Notes: a model not told the origin generated them from the letters alone. A stretch of DNA of 64,000 bases from Methanoculleus formosensis (GCF_025384765.1 NZ_VHLL01000004.1:1-64000); one strand, 5' to 3'; positions 1 to 7,596 are shown, counted from the stretch's first letter. Numbers and translations are program-made.

Positions 1-161
1 AGGTCGTCTTCTTGCTTTTGGCAAAAGGCATGAGGGGACGCCTGCAAACGATATAAATCTTTCGTTTTTGTGCGGGTTTCCGGGTTCGGCAGAGAATATG
101 CTGGTTCGAAAATTAGCGAAGTACTGAGTCTGCGGACGATACCGACGGGAGCATTTCCATC

Positions 162-323
162 GTGATCGACGGCGCGGCAACGGCGGTCCGGGAGACCTTC
201 GCGGATATTCGGGTGGCCGAGCCCTACCTTGAGGGCTACGCCCGGGCGCTCCAGCGCGACGCGGTGCTCGTGCACGGCGCAGGCGGCAGGATGACAATCC
301 AATTCCCGCCCCGGAAGAGATAG
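162..323 (+). other. Unassigned short open frame, possible 3' gene remnant
   Basis: A GTG-initiated frame of 53 codons ends in TAG. Its open frame can be followed back to a stop at 114-116, so it could be the 3' end of a decayed gene. The translation (VIDGAATAVRETFADIRV near its start) has a codon pattern like that of neighbouring real genes, but I do not recognise a family. No ribosome-binding site is obvious. The rest of 1-440 is AT-rich upstream sequence leading to the zinc-ribbon gene. Confidence 0.25.
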
Positions 324-440
324 ACGGCGGCCCGCTCCGCGAGCGTTTACGGGTGCGCCGCGTCTTTTTTGCGAATATTTACCCCCTATGCAACCGTTTT
401 GCTTATTGACAGCATTTTATCGCTAAAAGGAGATTGTAGA

Positions 441-965
441 ATGACAGACGGGATACGTACATGCCAGAGCTGCGGGATGCCGATGAGCGCGGTTGAGCAG
501 TTCGGGACGGAAACGGACGGCGCACTCTCGAAGGACTACTGCACCTACTGCTACCGGGACGGGGCGTTCACGGCGCCCGATATCACCATCGATGAGATGG
601 CGAAGGTTGGCGGGGAGATGATGGCGCAGATGTACACGATTCCTCCCGAGAAGGCGGTGGCGTTCACGAAGGACCAGATCTCGTGCCTGAAGCGGTGGGC
701 GGGGAGGGAGATTCCCCTCTGCGAGAGCTGCGGGATGCCCCTTGCCCGCGACGAAGACGCCGGGACGGAGGCGGACGGGTCGCTCTCGGTGAGATACTGC
801 ACCTACTGTTACCGCGACGGGGGGTTCACGGAACCCGGTCTGACGCGGGAGGAGGCGGTCGAGCAGTACGCGCCGATGATGGCCGAGAACCTCGGGATGC
901 CGCTTGAGAAGGCGAAGGAGATGGTGGGCTACTACCTCTCGACGCTGCCGCGGTGGCGGGAGTAA
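441..965 (+). CDS. Tandem zinc-ribbon protein
   Basis: The protein is 174 residues long and contains two copies of one small zinc-binding module. Each module has a CxxCGMP pair followed about 25 residues later by a CTYCYRDG pair. The first copy covers roughly residues 8-45 and the second about 95-135. Each is followed by a short helical segment rich in Glu and Met (EEKA/LEKA). This layout matches the putative zinc-ribbon family often found in bacteria and archaea (PF12674 type), whose biochemical role is not established. I chose the ATG at 441 because AAAAGGAGA lies just upstream. An upstream in-frame start at 369 would add a hydrophobic stretch with no support. It is probably a cytoplasmic metal-binding protein. 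Confidence 0.8.
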   Translation: MTDGIRTCQSCGMPMSAVEQFGTETDGALSKDYCTYCYRDGAFTAPDITIDEMAKVGGEMMAQMYTIPPEKAVAFTKDQISCLKRWAGREIPLCESCGMPLARDEDAGTEADGSLSVRYCTYCYRDGGFTEPGLTREEAVEQYAPMMAENLGMPLEKAKEMVGYYLSTLPRWRE

Positions 966-1139
966 GACCGGCGAATTGCCCCAGGCTCACCGGGGCGGGG
1001 AAATTCCGTCCCATTTTACTCCCATAGGATAAATTACGAGAGATACAGAAATTCTGAGGCGTAGCGCTGGTGCCGGGAGCGGTTGTTGAGACCCTCGCCG
1101 GGCCGCCGCTGAACCTCTACAGGCTTCGGAACGCCCTGC

Positions 1140-1367
1140 TCATGCCGCGCTTTTGGAGACCCGGACCCTGCCGATGATCAGGTCTTCCTCCAGGGGAACA
1201 CCCTGCCCCTCCTGTCGCAACGCTTCCACGTGCCCCTCGATCGCTTCTCTGATGTTTTCCATCGTCTCCTCGACCGTCTCTCCCTGGGAGTAGCATCCAG
1301 GAAGTGCCGGGACTTCCGCCCAGAACCCTCCTTCTTCAGCCTTCTGGATCACAACTGTAAACTCCAT
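1140..1367 (-). CDS. hicB: HicB-family antitoxin
   Basis: This 75-residue protein has the HicB partial RNase-H-like fold signature: an alternating strand (FTVVIQKAEEGGFWAEVPAL), then PGCYSQGET and the helix EETMENIREAIEGH. HicB proteins bind and neutralise the HicA mRNA interferase and usually repress their own operon. It lies 14 nt downstream of hicA (1382-1792) on the same strand, so this is a hicA-hicB operon. Because hicA is split by a MITE, the antitoxin is now an orphan unless it controls another HicA. No DNA-binding extension is visible after residue 65. Confidence 0.85.
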   Translation of the reverse strand: MEFTVVIQKAEEGGFWAEVPALPGCYSQGETVEETMENIREAIEGHVEALRQEGQGVPLEEDLIIGRVRVSKSAA

Positions 1368-1381
1368 TTTAACGCTCCACT

Positions 1382-1792
1382 TTAAAGTAGTTCAAGAAAC
1401 TCTTTCTCAGTTAAACCGGCCTTCTTTATTGCCGCCATGAGAAGCCCGATCTTTAACTCCTTCGACCAGGGCAATGTAATGATCGCCCCGGAGGGCATTT
1501 TTATATTGAGGTCATCCCAAAAAGATCTCCGAACCTTCGGTATACCCTAACCGGAGCCCTTAATTCCCAGGTATTCGCCATCTGAGCTACATCCTGAGCC
1601 AGGGGGATGAAACGGCTTCCCATTGGGTATCGCCACTCGGGGGAGGGTCCGGGAGGGGATGTCCCCCTCCCGGTAACGGTGTTTTGGGACAACTTCATTG
1701 ACATGATCGCCCTTTCCCTGCCGCATCACCCCACCTGCCCGCACAAAGGCCCGCACCGCCTCGTGACCTTTGATCCCCCGGAGTCTGCTCAC
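1382..1792 (-). pseudogene. hicA: hicA toxin gene interrupted by a MITE
   Basis: The 5' part starts at GTG 1792 and encodes SRLRGIKGHEAVRAFVRAGG...KGDHVN. The 3' part resumes at 1507 and encodes IKMPSGAIITLP...LKIGLL...GLTEKEFLELL before TAA at 1382-1384. The 189-bp element at 1508-1696 sits exactly between them. Removing it and one copy of the ATT target duplication restores a single 72-codon HicA frame. HicA is a double-stranded-RNA-binding-fold mRNA interferase. The expected catalytic His is H in GDHVN, next to the break. The gene was therefore intact until this insertion, which points to recent inactivation. Confidence 0.85.
1508..1696 (+). mobile_element. MITE family copy A (189 bp)
   Basis: The element begins GAGGTCATCCCAAAA and ends TTTTGGGACAACTTC, an imperfect 15-bp terminal inverted repeat. 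It is flanked by ATT (1505-1507 and 1697-1699), a 3-bp target duplication. An internal GC-rich hairpin (CCGGGAGGGG / CCCCCTCCCGG) precedes the right end. It has no coding capacity. Related copies are at 4306-4494, 27499-27689 and 37315-37503. It splits hicA. Confidence 0.9.
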
Positions 1793-1934
1793 GCCAATCC
1801 TCTATTCTGTAGTGGCCCCACTGCAGGATATGCATTTCGTTGCTGGCGGATCAGCGCATCTCTGGTCGTTACCAAACTCCCGGGAGAACTCTTATATCCC
1901 CCGGTCCATAAGATCGATACAGGAGAGGGACGGA

Positions 1935-2225
1935 TTGAGTTTGTGTGCCGACCTGCTTGAGCGGCGGGAAGAGATCCTTAGAGTCGCAGCCGGACACGGC
2001 GCCCGCAGGGTCAGGGTCTTCGGGTCGGTGGCCCGGGACGAGGAGACCCCGGAGAGCGACCTCGATCTCCTCGTCGAGTTCGAGCCGGGGAGGAGTCTCC
2101 TCGATCACATTGCTCTCGCTCAAGACTTGAAAGACCTGCTCGGCCGCGAGGTCGACGTGGTGACCGAAGCGGGACTCCGGGAGCGGATCCGCTCAGGGGT
2201 CTTACGGGAGGCGTGGGCTCTATGA
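1935..2225 (+). CDS. MNT-type minimal nucleotidyltransferase (antitoxin of MNT/HEPN pair)
   Basis: This 96-residue protein has the nucleotidyltransferase signature GSVARDEETPESDLDLLVEF (GS, then DxD), with the C-terminal strand [16 protein letters not shown] typical of MntA-like proteins. In MNT/HEPN toxin-antitoxin pairs the nucleotidyltransferase neutralises the HEPN RNase, in studied cases by AMPylation. I chose TTG 1935 because GGAGAGGG lies directly upstream. A longer frame from 1770 has no family similarity in its extra part. Its stop overlaps the ATG of a truncated HEPN gene (2222). It looks intact but its partner is gone. Confidence 0.75.
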   Translation: MSLCADLLERREEILRVAAGHGARRVRVFGSVARDEETPESDLDLLVEFEPGRSLLDHIALAQDLKDLLGREVDVVTEAGLRERIRSGVLREAWAL

Positions 2226-2311
2226 GAGACGATCGTGAACGGGTGCTGGATATCATAGCCCTTGCCTGCGGTCGGATGACTCGCGGGGTCAGGCCCTTGA
2301 GCCCCGTATGA
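2222..2311 (+). pseudogene. HEPN (HepT-like) gene, 5' remnant
   Basis: ATG 2222 overlaps the stop of the MNT gene in the usual ATGA arrangement. The first 12 residues (MRDDRERVLDII) are the typical start of a DUF86/HepT HEPN toxin. The frame then loses similarity and ends after 29 codons, where the usual protein has about 110. None of the catalytic R-x4-6-H region remains. The pair is thus an antitoxin with a deleted toxin. Confidence 0.55.
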
Positions 2312-2384
2312 TTCGGCATCGGGGATGATGATCCGCGGAACTCCTCTATAATGCCGTAGACAATTCTCCGGTGGAGGGATCGAT

Positions 2385-2618
2385 TTGTCAGATACTCGTC
2401 TCCGCTATACGGTCCTTGTGGAGCAAAATGAGGATGGAGGATACACCGTGACGGTGCCATCCCTCCCGGGGTGCGTCAGCGAAGGGGCTACCTGGGAAGA
2501 GGCGCTGGCAGAGATCGAAGAGGCGATCTCGGGGTACATCGAGGTGGCCAGGAAGCTCGGTAAGCCCATTCCAGTCGAGATTTCCGTCCCCCTGAATACG
2601 AGCCATGCGGGGGTCTGA
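2385..2618 (+). CDS. hicB: HicB-family antitoxin
   Basis: This 77-residue protein carries YTVLVEQNEDGGYTVTVPSL, LPGCVSEGATWEEALAEI and EEAISGYIEV, the HicB core. The TTG start at 2385 is preceded by GGTGGAGGG. The ending VPLNTSHAGV occurs in many short HicB proteins encoded upstream of hicA. The following gene is a decayed hicA at 2612-2728, so this antitoxin too lacks a visible functional partner. Confidence 0.8.
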   Translation: MSDTRLRYTVLVEQNEDGGYTVTVPSLPGCVSEGATWEEALAEIEEAISGYIEVARKLGKPIPVEISVPLNTSHAGV

Positions 2619-2728
2619 GACTCCCGAGAACCACCGGCGAGAAGGTAGTCAAAGCCTTGCGAGCGGCCGGTTTTGAAATGGTCGGCATCCGGGGCAGCCA
2701 CCATTTACTTTTACCATGCACACCGTGA
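2612..2728 (+). pseudogene. hicA: hicA remnant, C-terminal half lost or frameshifted
   Basis: In the frame overlapping the hicB stop the sequence reads LRLPRTTGEKVVKALRAAGF then EMVGIRGSHHLL, which is the N-terminal half of HicA including the GSH motif with its catalytic His. The frame then stops at 2726-2728. A different frame just downstream (RDVIVTGAYQGTG) may be the displaced C-terminal strand region. No convincing start codon remains in frame. Confidence 0.6.
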
Positions 2729-2860
2729 CGTGATTGTTACCGGCGCGTATCAGGGCACCGGCACCGGGAAAGCAGCCCGTCCTTACAGAAAAAAGAGCAG
2801 CCCGGTTGACATACTTGACACTTATAACCCGAATCACCAGGACGGCCCGGGAGGTTGCAC

Positions 2861-3193
2861 TCAGTATCCGAACCGGCGATCGTAGCCGGTGTGGTCCAGC
2901 CACTCGATGATGACCGCGCTTACATCGTCATCGCGGATTACGGTATACATGAGCCGCCACGAACGGGTGAGATTATACTTCCAGAGATTCTTCAGCGGCC
3001 CGTATTTCTTGTGGTAGTCTTTCGGGATCAACTTCTTTGGCACCTGGATCCCGCAGAAGGCATCTGCCGCGATTCGGCCGAGAGCCCGGACCAGCAGTTC
3101 AGCTAGCCGACGTTCCTCGGGATCCTGGGAGGCCTGAAGAGCCAGGAAGGCCTCCCGCACCTGCTCGTCTGCAAAATAGATCCGACACTTCAT
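2861..3193 (-). CDS. RelE/ParE-superfamily toxin-like protein
   Basis: The protein has 110 residues. The region LPKKLI..., KYNLTRSWRLMYTVI and the C-terminal VIIEWLDHTGYDRRFGY match the core beta-sheet of RelE/ParE-fold toxins, with basic residues in the strand that binds mRNA. Start ATG 3193 overlaps the stop of the upstream gene (3190-3462) by 4 nt, the layout of a co-translated antitoxin-toxin pair. RelE-type toxins cleave ribosome-bound mRNA and ParE-type toxins target gyrase; sequence alone does not decide which this is. Confidence 0.7.
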   Translation of the reverse strand: MKCRIYFADEQVREAFLALQASQDPEERRLAELLVRALGRIAADAFCGIQVPKKLIPKDYHKKYGPLKNLWKYNLTRSWRLMYTVIRDDDVSAVIIEWLDHTGYDRRFGY

Positions 3194-3462
3194 CGGAACC
3201 GCAAGTCTTCGCGCATTGCATACTTCCGGACCATATCTGGGTCGTGAATCCAGCAGATGGTCCCCCGCGAATCGCTTGCTATCTTCCCCGACTCCAGAAG
3301 ATACTCGATGATCGTCTTGAACGTCTGGTACATCATTTTCTTCGGCAGGTTCTCCCACAAGGCCCGCCGTTTGTATTCGCCACTGTGCTCCTGAATGAAC
3401 TCTTCAACCATCTGGATCGTGTTGAGCTGGGGACTGTGTGTGCTCGGGTTACACGCTGGCAT
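3190..3462 (-). CDS. Small winged-helix-like partner of RelE-like toxin
   Basis: This 90-residue protein has no family I can name. The central part (MVEEFIQEHSGEYKRRALWE then YQTFKTIIEYLLESGKI and TICWIHDP) looks like a compact winged-helix fold: three helices followed by a two-strand wing. Its position immediately upstream of a RelE-like toxin with an ATGA overlap suggests the antitoxin and operon repressor. The first 14 residues may not be genuine; an alternative start is the Met at residue 18. Confidence 0.5.
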   Translation of the reverse strand: MPACNPSTHSPQLNTIQMVEEFIQEHSGEYKRRALWENLPKKMMYQTFKTIIEYLLESGKIASDSRGTICWIHDPDMVRKYAMREDLRFR

Positions 3463-3597
3463 GAGTGACTTTTAGTTGTATAAGTAAATATAACCATAAG
3501 ATCTCGACGGCCGAGAAAAATGCTGCCGTGCAGTATGCTCCCCACCAGGACAGATCTCAGCCCTCTCTCCGTGGAATACGCGCCATATGAGGTCGGG

Positions 3598-4062
3598 TTA
3601 CTCCTCCGGCGACAGATAACAGTGTTTCCCGATCCGCTGTGTGGAACATTCAACTGGAAATAATGCACCTGAGACATCATAATCTTCCGCACAGATCCGC
3701 TCTGCACAAACGACAAAATCCGTTGCCCTGGCGATGACGGAGACCACTTCTTCCCGCATGATGCTCCAGCAGATAGTGTAATCCACCTCTTCCCGGAGTT
3801 CTTCGACCAGGTTAAATGCCCTTCCGTGCTCACGAGCGAGTTCACCGGTCTTGACGTACTCCGAGCCGATCGCCGAGATCAGCCCGGCATGAGTCTTTCT
3901 ACGCCTTTTCGATGCAGAAGAGCAAGGGTTGCAAGATACAATCTCATAGTAGGCTCGATTGATTGAATCTTCGTAATGCCCCTCATCACAGAGGATACGC
4001 GCTGCATCGAGGCGCTGGTGCGATTTGACAAAAAACGCCGTTATGACAGACTGGTCGTTCAC
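3598..4062 (-). CDS. HEPN-domain protein, probably damaged by compensating frameshifts
   Basis: This 154-residue frame begins with the HEPN helices SHQRLDAARILCDEGHYEDS and NRAYYEIV and ends with a helix, GRAFNLVEELREEVDY. Between residues about 43 and 60 the frame reads SCNPCSSASKRRRKTHAG, which does not fit the family. Reading the +1 frame across the same bases gives ATLALLHRKGVE, the expected helix with the R-x5-H catalytic signature. An extra base near 3930 and a missing base near 3898 would explain this. The GTG start at 4062 directly follows the stop of the MNT pseudogene, so this is the toxin of that pair. The RNase is probably inactive because its catalytic segment is scrambled. Confidence 0.6.
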   Translation of the reverse strand: MNDQSVITAFFVKSHQRLDAARILCDEGHYEDSINRAYYEIVSCNPCSSASKRRRKTHAGLISAIGSEYVKTGELAREHGRAFNLVEELREEVDYTICWSIMREEVVSVIARATDFVVCAERICAEDYDVSGALFPVECSTQRIGKHCYLSPEE

Positions 4063-4574
4063 TTAAACCACCACGCCGTCATGAAGAACATGCCTGATGA
4101 AAGGGGTACTGCCGGTGCGCCTGCATAGATCGGCCCGGGAGATGACCTTGACCGAGAGCCGCTCCCCGGAGAGCATCAGCAGGTCGAAAGCAAGTCCCGT
4201 GAGGTATTCGCGAGGGCGTTAGTCCTCCCTGGATGTAATCACAAGGATATCAATATCGGAGTCCGGCCGGTCGTCCCCCGTGCCACGGAACTGAAGAGTA
4301 TGATCGAAGTTGTCCCAAAACACCGCTACCGGGAGGGGGACACCCCCTCCCGGACCCCCCCCCGAGTGGCGATACCCAATGGGAAGCCATTTCATCCCCC
4401 TGGCTCAGGATGTGGCTCAGATGGCGGATACCTGGGAATTATGGGCTCCGGTTAGGGTATACCGAAGGTTCGGAGATCTTTTTGGGATGACCTCATCTCT
4501 TCTATTGCATCGCCGCACGTCTCTCGTGCGTTTGCCGCGAATTCGTGGACGACCGGCCGCCTGGCCGAAACCAT
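4063..4574 (-). pseudogene. MNT nucleotidyltransferase gene interrupted by a MITE
   Basis: From ATG 4574 the frame encodes VVHEFAANARETCGDAIEEI, and after the element it resumes with ILFSSVARGDDRPDSDIDIL and ends LHDGVVV before TAA at 4063. The GS..DxD nucleotidyltransferase motif is visible, with the usual Gly replaced by Ser. Removing the MITE at 4306-4494 and one ATC duplication rejoins the frame within the codons for E-E-I-I-L-F. A separate in-frame TAA lies near 4218-4220. The downstream HEPN gene begins right after the stop, so this was an MNT-HEPN operon. Confidence 0.8.
4306..4494 (-). mobile_element. MITE family copy B (189 bp, inverted)
   Basis: Inverted copy of the element at 1508-1696, with ends GAAGTTGTCCCAAAA and TTTTGGGATGACCTC. 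It is flanked by ATC at 4303-4305 and 4495-4497, a 3-bp target duplication. It interrupts the MNT gene described above. Confidence 0.9.
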
Positions 4575-4679
4575 ATGATGGAGTTGTTGCGAACGCAGGG
4601 CAATAATGAGTACTGATCGAACCTTCACGGCCGGAACTACCCCGGCCGGGTTTTTCTAGGACTCCTATCTCCGGATCCG

Positions 4680-4775
4680 GGTGGGGGCCGGTACCGGGTC
4701 ATCCTCACGATCGAGGATGAACGCCTCCTGATTCTCGTACTGGAGGCAGGACACCGGAGCAGCACCTCCCGACAG
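4680..4775 (+). pseudogene. RelE-type toxin, C-terminal remnant
   Basis: One frame reads GRYRVILTIEDERLLILVLE then AGHRSS, which is the last two strands of a RelE-fold toxin. It closely resembles the 3' end of the toxin at 6336-6606 (YRIILAIENGVMTITVIEVG). There is no start codon and no N-terminal half upstream. The surrounding sequence, 4575-4895, holds nothing else I can identify. Confidence 0.5.
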
Positions 4776-4895
4776 GGAGACGATGAAGAACCATGGCCGT
4801 TCCCGGTCTTCTGCCTTCTCTGGAACGGTGCGGTAGGGGGCGTGCTCCGGGATAAGATTTATAGGTCTGGTGGCGATGTATTTACTACTGGAGAT

Positions 4896-5199
4896 ATGAG
4901 CCCGGGAACCGACATCTATACCCTTCTCATCCAGAGACGGGACGAAATCCTCACCCTCGCGCACCGAAGGGGGGGCAAAAAACGTTCGGGTCTTCGGGTC
5001 CGTGGCGCGGAATGAAGCCCGGGAAGACAGCGATATCGATATCCTGATCCATCTGGATCCCGACCGGAGTCTTCTCGACGTGGGGGGCCTTGCGATGGAC
5101 CTCTCCCTCCTGCTCGACCGTCCGGTCGATGTTGTGACCGAAGCGGGACTCCGGGAACGGATCCGCTCAAGGGTCCTGCGGGAAGCGCGGGGTCTGTAA
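4896..5199 (+). pseudogene. MNT nucleotidyltransferase gene with a poly-G frameshift
   Basis: ATG 4896 opens a frame [20 protein letters not shown]. After a run of seven G (4969-4975) similarity continues in another frame as [20 protein letters not shown] and ends [20 protein letters not shown]. One G fewer would restore a single MNT protein of about 100 residues, nearly identical at its C-terminus to the one ending at 2225. The trace of a HEPN start (AGAGACGAT) follows the stop. Homopolymer length could also be a sequencing error or a phase-variable site. Confidence 0.7.
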
Positions 5200-5281
5200 G
5201 AGACGATCTTTGAGCGGAAGGCACACAGGGCAAGAAATCGGGCATATTAACCGCCGTTTGCGTAATGAGTTTTGCCGGAAT

Positions 5282-5932
5282 TCAGATGAAAATTTGAATC
5301 GCATAAATAACAAGAGAAGATATCAGCCCCGTTAACAACCCCACTATGAACTCTTTTGCGGTTATAAATCGATAGGCCTTTGTTTCAAGTTTTTCGAAGT
5401 CGTTCACTTTGATCTCATCGATATTCATGAGGATTTTCTTGCCTTCGGTGCATGCAGATTTATATGCAGCAATAGATGGCATGACATCCAACCCTACATT
5501 CCTACCTTCGATGGTTCGCGCCTCCTGTGCCTTTGCTCGAAACTGCTGATATCCGGACAGAAGATCGCCTTCTACCATGTTAACGCAAAATTTCCGCTTG
5601 TGCTGATTATCCACCAATCTGGCTATGTTTGTATTCATATAGACCCAGAGTAATTTGTAGCAGTCCAGGGTCGCCCTTTGAAGGTGATGATATGCTTTTT
5701 CTAGATTTTTGTCCCTTAACTCATCCTCCAGATCTCCGTTGAAATGCTGCATCAGGTGTGAGAAGGCGTACTCTATACTTATTAGGACTTCTTGAGGCTT
5801 ATTGACAATAAAACCGGTTAGATCCGAATACGCCGGGATGAATTCATTGTGAAAAAAGGAGACGATCTCAGCGATATCTCTCGGTGGCATGATATTCTGA
5901 TCAGAAAGGTTATCTGAGGGCCGTCTCGACAA
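5282..5932 (-). CDS. C-terminally membrane-anchored protein of unknown function
   Basis: This 216-residue protein is mostly helical and ends in one hydrophobic helix (FIVGLLTGLISSLVIYAIQI, about residues 193-214). The body should face the cytoplasm. I recognise no family. Base composition is lower in GC than the window average, which suggests acquisition. It overlaps the end of the upstream small gene (5910-6122) by 23 nt, so the two are probably co-transcribed. Within an accessory region full of defence-type genes, a tail-anchored helical protein could be an effector, but nothing in the sequence proves this. Confidence 0.6.
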   Translation of the reverse strand: MSRRPSDNLSDQNIMPPRDIAEIVSFFHNEFIPAYSDLTGFIVNKPQEVLISIEYAFSHLMQHFNGDLEDELRDKNLEKAYHHLQRATLDCYKLLWVYMNTNIARLVDNQHKRKFCVNMVEGDLLSGYQQFRAKAQEARTIEGRNVGLDVMPSIAAYKSACTEGKKILMNIDEIKVNDFEKLETKAYRFITAKEFIVGLLTGLISSLVIYAIQIFI

Positions 5933-6122
5933 GCCCGTCGATGTCGTAACTTTTCACGTTGAGAACGTTTCCAGCTCTATCCGTTATGCTGCTGGAAGCG
6001 GCTACCACGTTCAGTTTCACCCCGGTCTTCTCCTCAACGCAGGCGTCCACCTCCTCGATCGATCTAAGCCTGGCAATATTGACCCCGTACTTCTCCTCAA
6101 AATAGACTGTTTTTCGTACCAT
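5910..6122 (-). CDS. Small protein of unknown function, upstream partner of tail-anchored protein
   Basis: The protein is about 70 residues from ATG 6122; a TTG start at 6134 is also possible. It has an N-terminal VRKTVYFEEKYGVNIARL segment and two short acidic helices. It resembles no family I know. The overlap with 5282-5932 suggests translational coupling, as in antitoxin-effector pairs, but that is inference only. The region 6135-6335 downstream of its promoter shows no gene. Confidence 0.45.
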   Translation of the reverse strand: MVRKTVYFEEKYGVNIARLRSIEEVDACVEEKTGVKLNVVAASSSITDRAGNVLNVKSYDIDGLVETALR

Positions 6123-6335
6123 GGACACGACCAACCCTGTAACAGTATCGAACCCGGAGTCACCAACCTGCTTGATGGTGAATTCTGGTTCAGGTTACAT
6201 CCTTGTATAATTACTGAGGGCATATACTTTTCGACATTCATCGAGGTTCGGCGGGTTCGAGCGGATAGGAACTACCACGGCCCGGCAGAGGCTTTCTCCG
6301 GGGTGACCTATTCGCTCCGCAGTTTTCGGGACGCA

Positions 6336-6606
6336 TCAATACTTCCGATAGACGTTACTCCGGTCTCCGACCTCGATCACGGTGATGGTCATCACCCCGT
6401 TCTCGATGGCGAGAATGATCCGGTACGGCCCCACACGATGAGAATACAGCGGGCTACTCTGGTGTCCTTTCAGTTTTTTGACATAAACGGGGAAACGGTT
6501 CTTCTGCGAGAGAGGTTAATTCGTCTTTGATCCGTTTTCCATCAGACTTCGGGAGATGTTTCAGATCACGTTCCGCTCCGCGGGTGAATTCGATTCGCCA
6601 GATCAT
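6336..6606 (-). pseudogene. relE: RelE-type toxin gene with a frameshift
   Basis: ATG 6606 overlaps the antitoxin stop. The first frame encodes IWRIEFTRGAERDLKHLPKS and continues to EEPFPR before going out of frame near 6490. One base shift gives VYVKKLKGHQSSPLYSHRVG, then PYRIILAIENGVMTITVIEV and NVYRKY with TGA at 6336-6338. The reconstructed protein has about 90 residues, normal for RelE. The basic and aromatic residues needed for mRNA cleavage lie in the displaced half, so the toxin is inactive as it stands. Confidence 0.8.
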
Positions 6607-6833
6607 TCCAGACCCAGTTCCTGAGCGATCTCCTCAAGTGAGCGGCAGCGACCGGCCCGCATGTCTGCAAGCCCTTCTTCGATACGCTGTAGCGTCTCTT
6701 CGGAGAGCGGTTCCGGATCGAATAGTATGTCCATGATGCGGTTGAGCGTCTCGTCGTCACTCTCCTGAGGGTGAGCTTTCAAGGCGTCCAGACGGGACTT
6801 GGTCTCCGGTTGAAGCTGGATCGTCGTGGACAT
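6603..6833 (-). CDS. RelB-like antitoxin of frameshifted relE
   Basis: This 76-residue protein starts STTIQLQPETKSRLDALKAH, a ribbon-helix-helix-like N-terminus, followed by an acidic C-terminal helix (LSEETLQRIEEGLADMRAGR) of the kind that wraps RelE toxins. Its organisation and C-terminal pattern match the antitoxin at 13208-13447. An in-frame ATG at 6851 would add six residues; the start at 6833 fits the family better. It overlaps the toxin start by 4 nt. As the toxin is frameshifted, it may now serve only as a repressor. Confidence 0.75.
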   Translation of the reverse strand: MSTTIQLQPETKSRLDALKAHPQESDDETLNRIMDILFDPEPLSEETLQRIEEGLADMRAGRCRSLEEIAQELGLE

Positions 6834-7231
6834 GATAAACCATAGATTCATGAGGGGTATAAGGATTTTGGGTATGATCCGGGAAGGGGATCTGCTATCA
6901 CCGACACCACTCCTATCCTGAGCGACCGGATGAGGGGATCCTCTCCGGGATCACCGTCCGGGAATCCAAGACGTTCCTCTCCGGTGAACGGGGTTAGCCG
7001 GGCATCCCTATCATTGCCGATCTTCATCGTTCTGCAGCGCCCGGCGTGATCCACGTCATTGCTCCGCGCCACGGCTCGCAGTCAGGACCGCTATACCACT
7101 GACCCGGGCGGCGCACGTCCCGGTCAACGAACCAGGAGTCTACCGGGCTTTAGCCCGGGGAAAGTGTTAAATGGCTCTGGCAGGCGGGTAGGCGTCGTAG
7201 GAGACTCATTCAAGAAAAATTGCAATCGTGT
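6834..7231. other. Intergenic region, no gene seen
   Basis: About 400 bp without a supported gene. A short stretch near 6970-7000 (CCGGTGAACGGGGTTAGCC) recurs in similar form near 8960-8990, so small repeats are present. Nothing else is recognised. Confidence 0.4.
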
Positions 7232-7383
7232 CTACAGGTGCCGGGCGAAATCTTCAGGATCGATCCGTGCCAGCCTCAGGACACCCCGAAGAGTGCCGAT
7301 CTTGAGTTCTTTGTGGAGCGGGACAACCGTTCCAACCTTCCCTTCGGGAGTCTGCTTTGAGAGCCGCACATCCGGAGGCCGGT
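7232..7383 (-). pseudogene. hicA: hicA lacking its N-terminal half
   Basis: Directly after the hicB stop the sequence encodes VRLSKQTPEGKVGTVVPLHK, then ELKIGTLRGVLRLARIDPED and FARHL with TAG at 7232-7234. This is the C-terminal half of HicA. The N-terminal strand and the GSH motif with the catalytic His are missing, apparently by a clean deletion between hicB and the remaining part. No start codon with a ribosome-binding site is present. Confidence 0.75.
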
Positions 7384-7596
7384 TTAAGCCCCGGCACCCA
7401 CAGCCACCTCGAATGTTGTAATGATCGGCCTTCGTCCGCTTTCCAGCGGGAATTCTTCAAGGTACAGTTCTGTTGCTTCTTTGAGGTTGGCCACCGCCTT
7501 TTCTACCGTCCTGCCCTGGCTGACGGTACCGACCTCCGGGCACTCAGCTACGTAAATGTCTTCTTCCCTGTACAATACGGCCGTGAATACTCTCAT
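7384..7596 (-). CDS. hicB: HicB-family antitoxin
   Basis: This 70-residue protein reads MRVFTAVLYREEDIYVAECP, then TVSQGRTVEKAVANLKEATE and a short tail. It has the YVAECPEVG/TVSQG signature of the short HicB class whose gene precedes hicA. The downstream hicA has lost its N-terminal half, so the module is defective. A short + strand frame at 7663-7722 (IVVSLNTSNAG) resembles another HicB C-terminus, and the rest of 7597-7869 shows no gene. Confidence 0.8.
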   Translation of the reverse strand: MRVFTAVLYREEDIYVAECPEVGTVSQGRTVEKAVANLKEATELYLEEFPLESGRRPIITTFEVAVGAGA

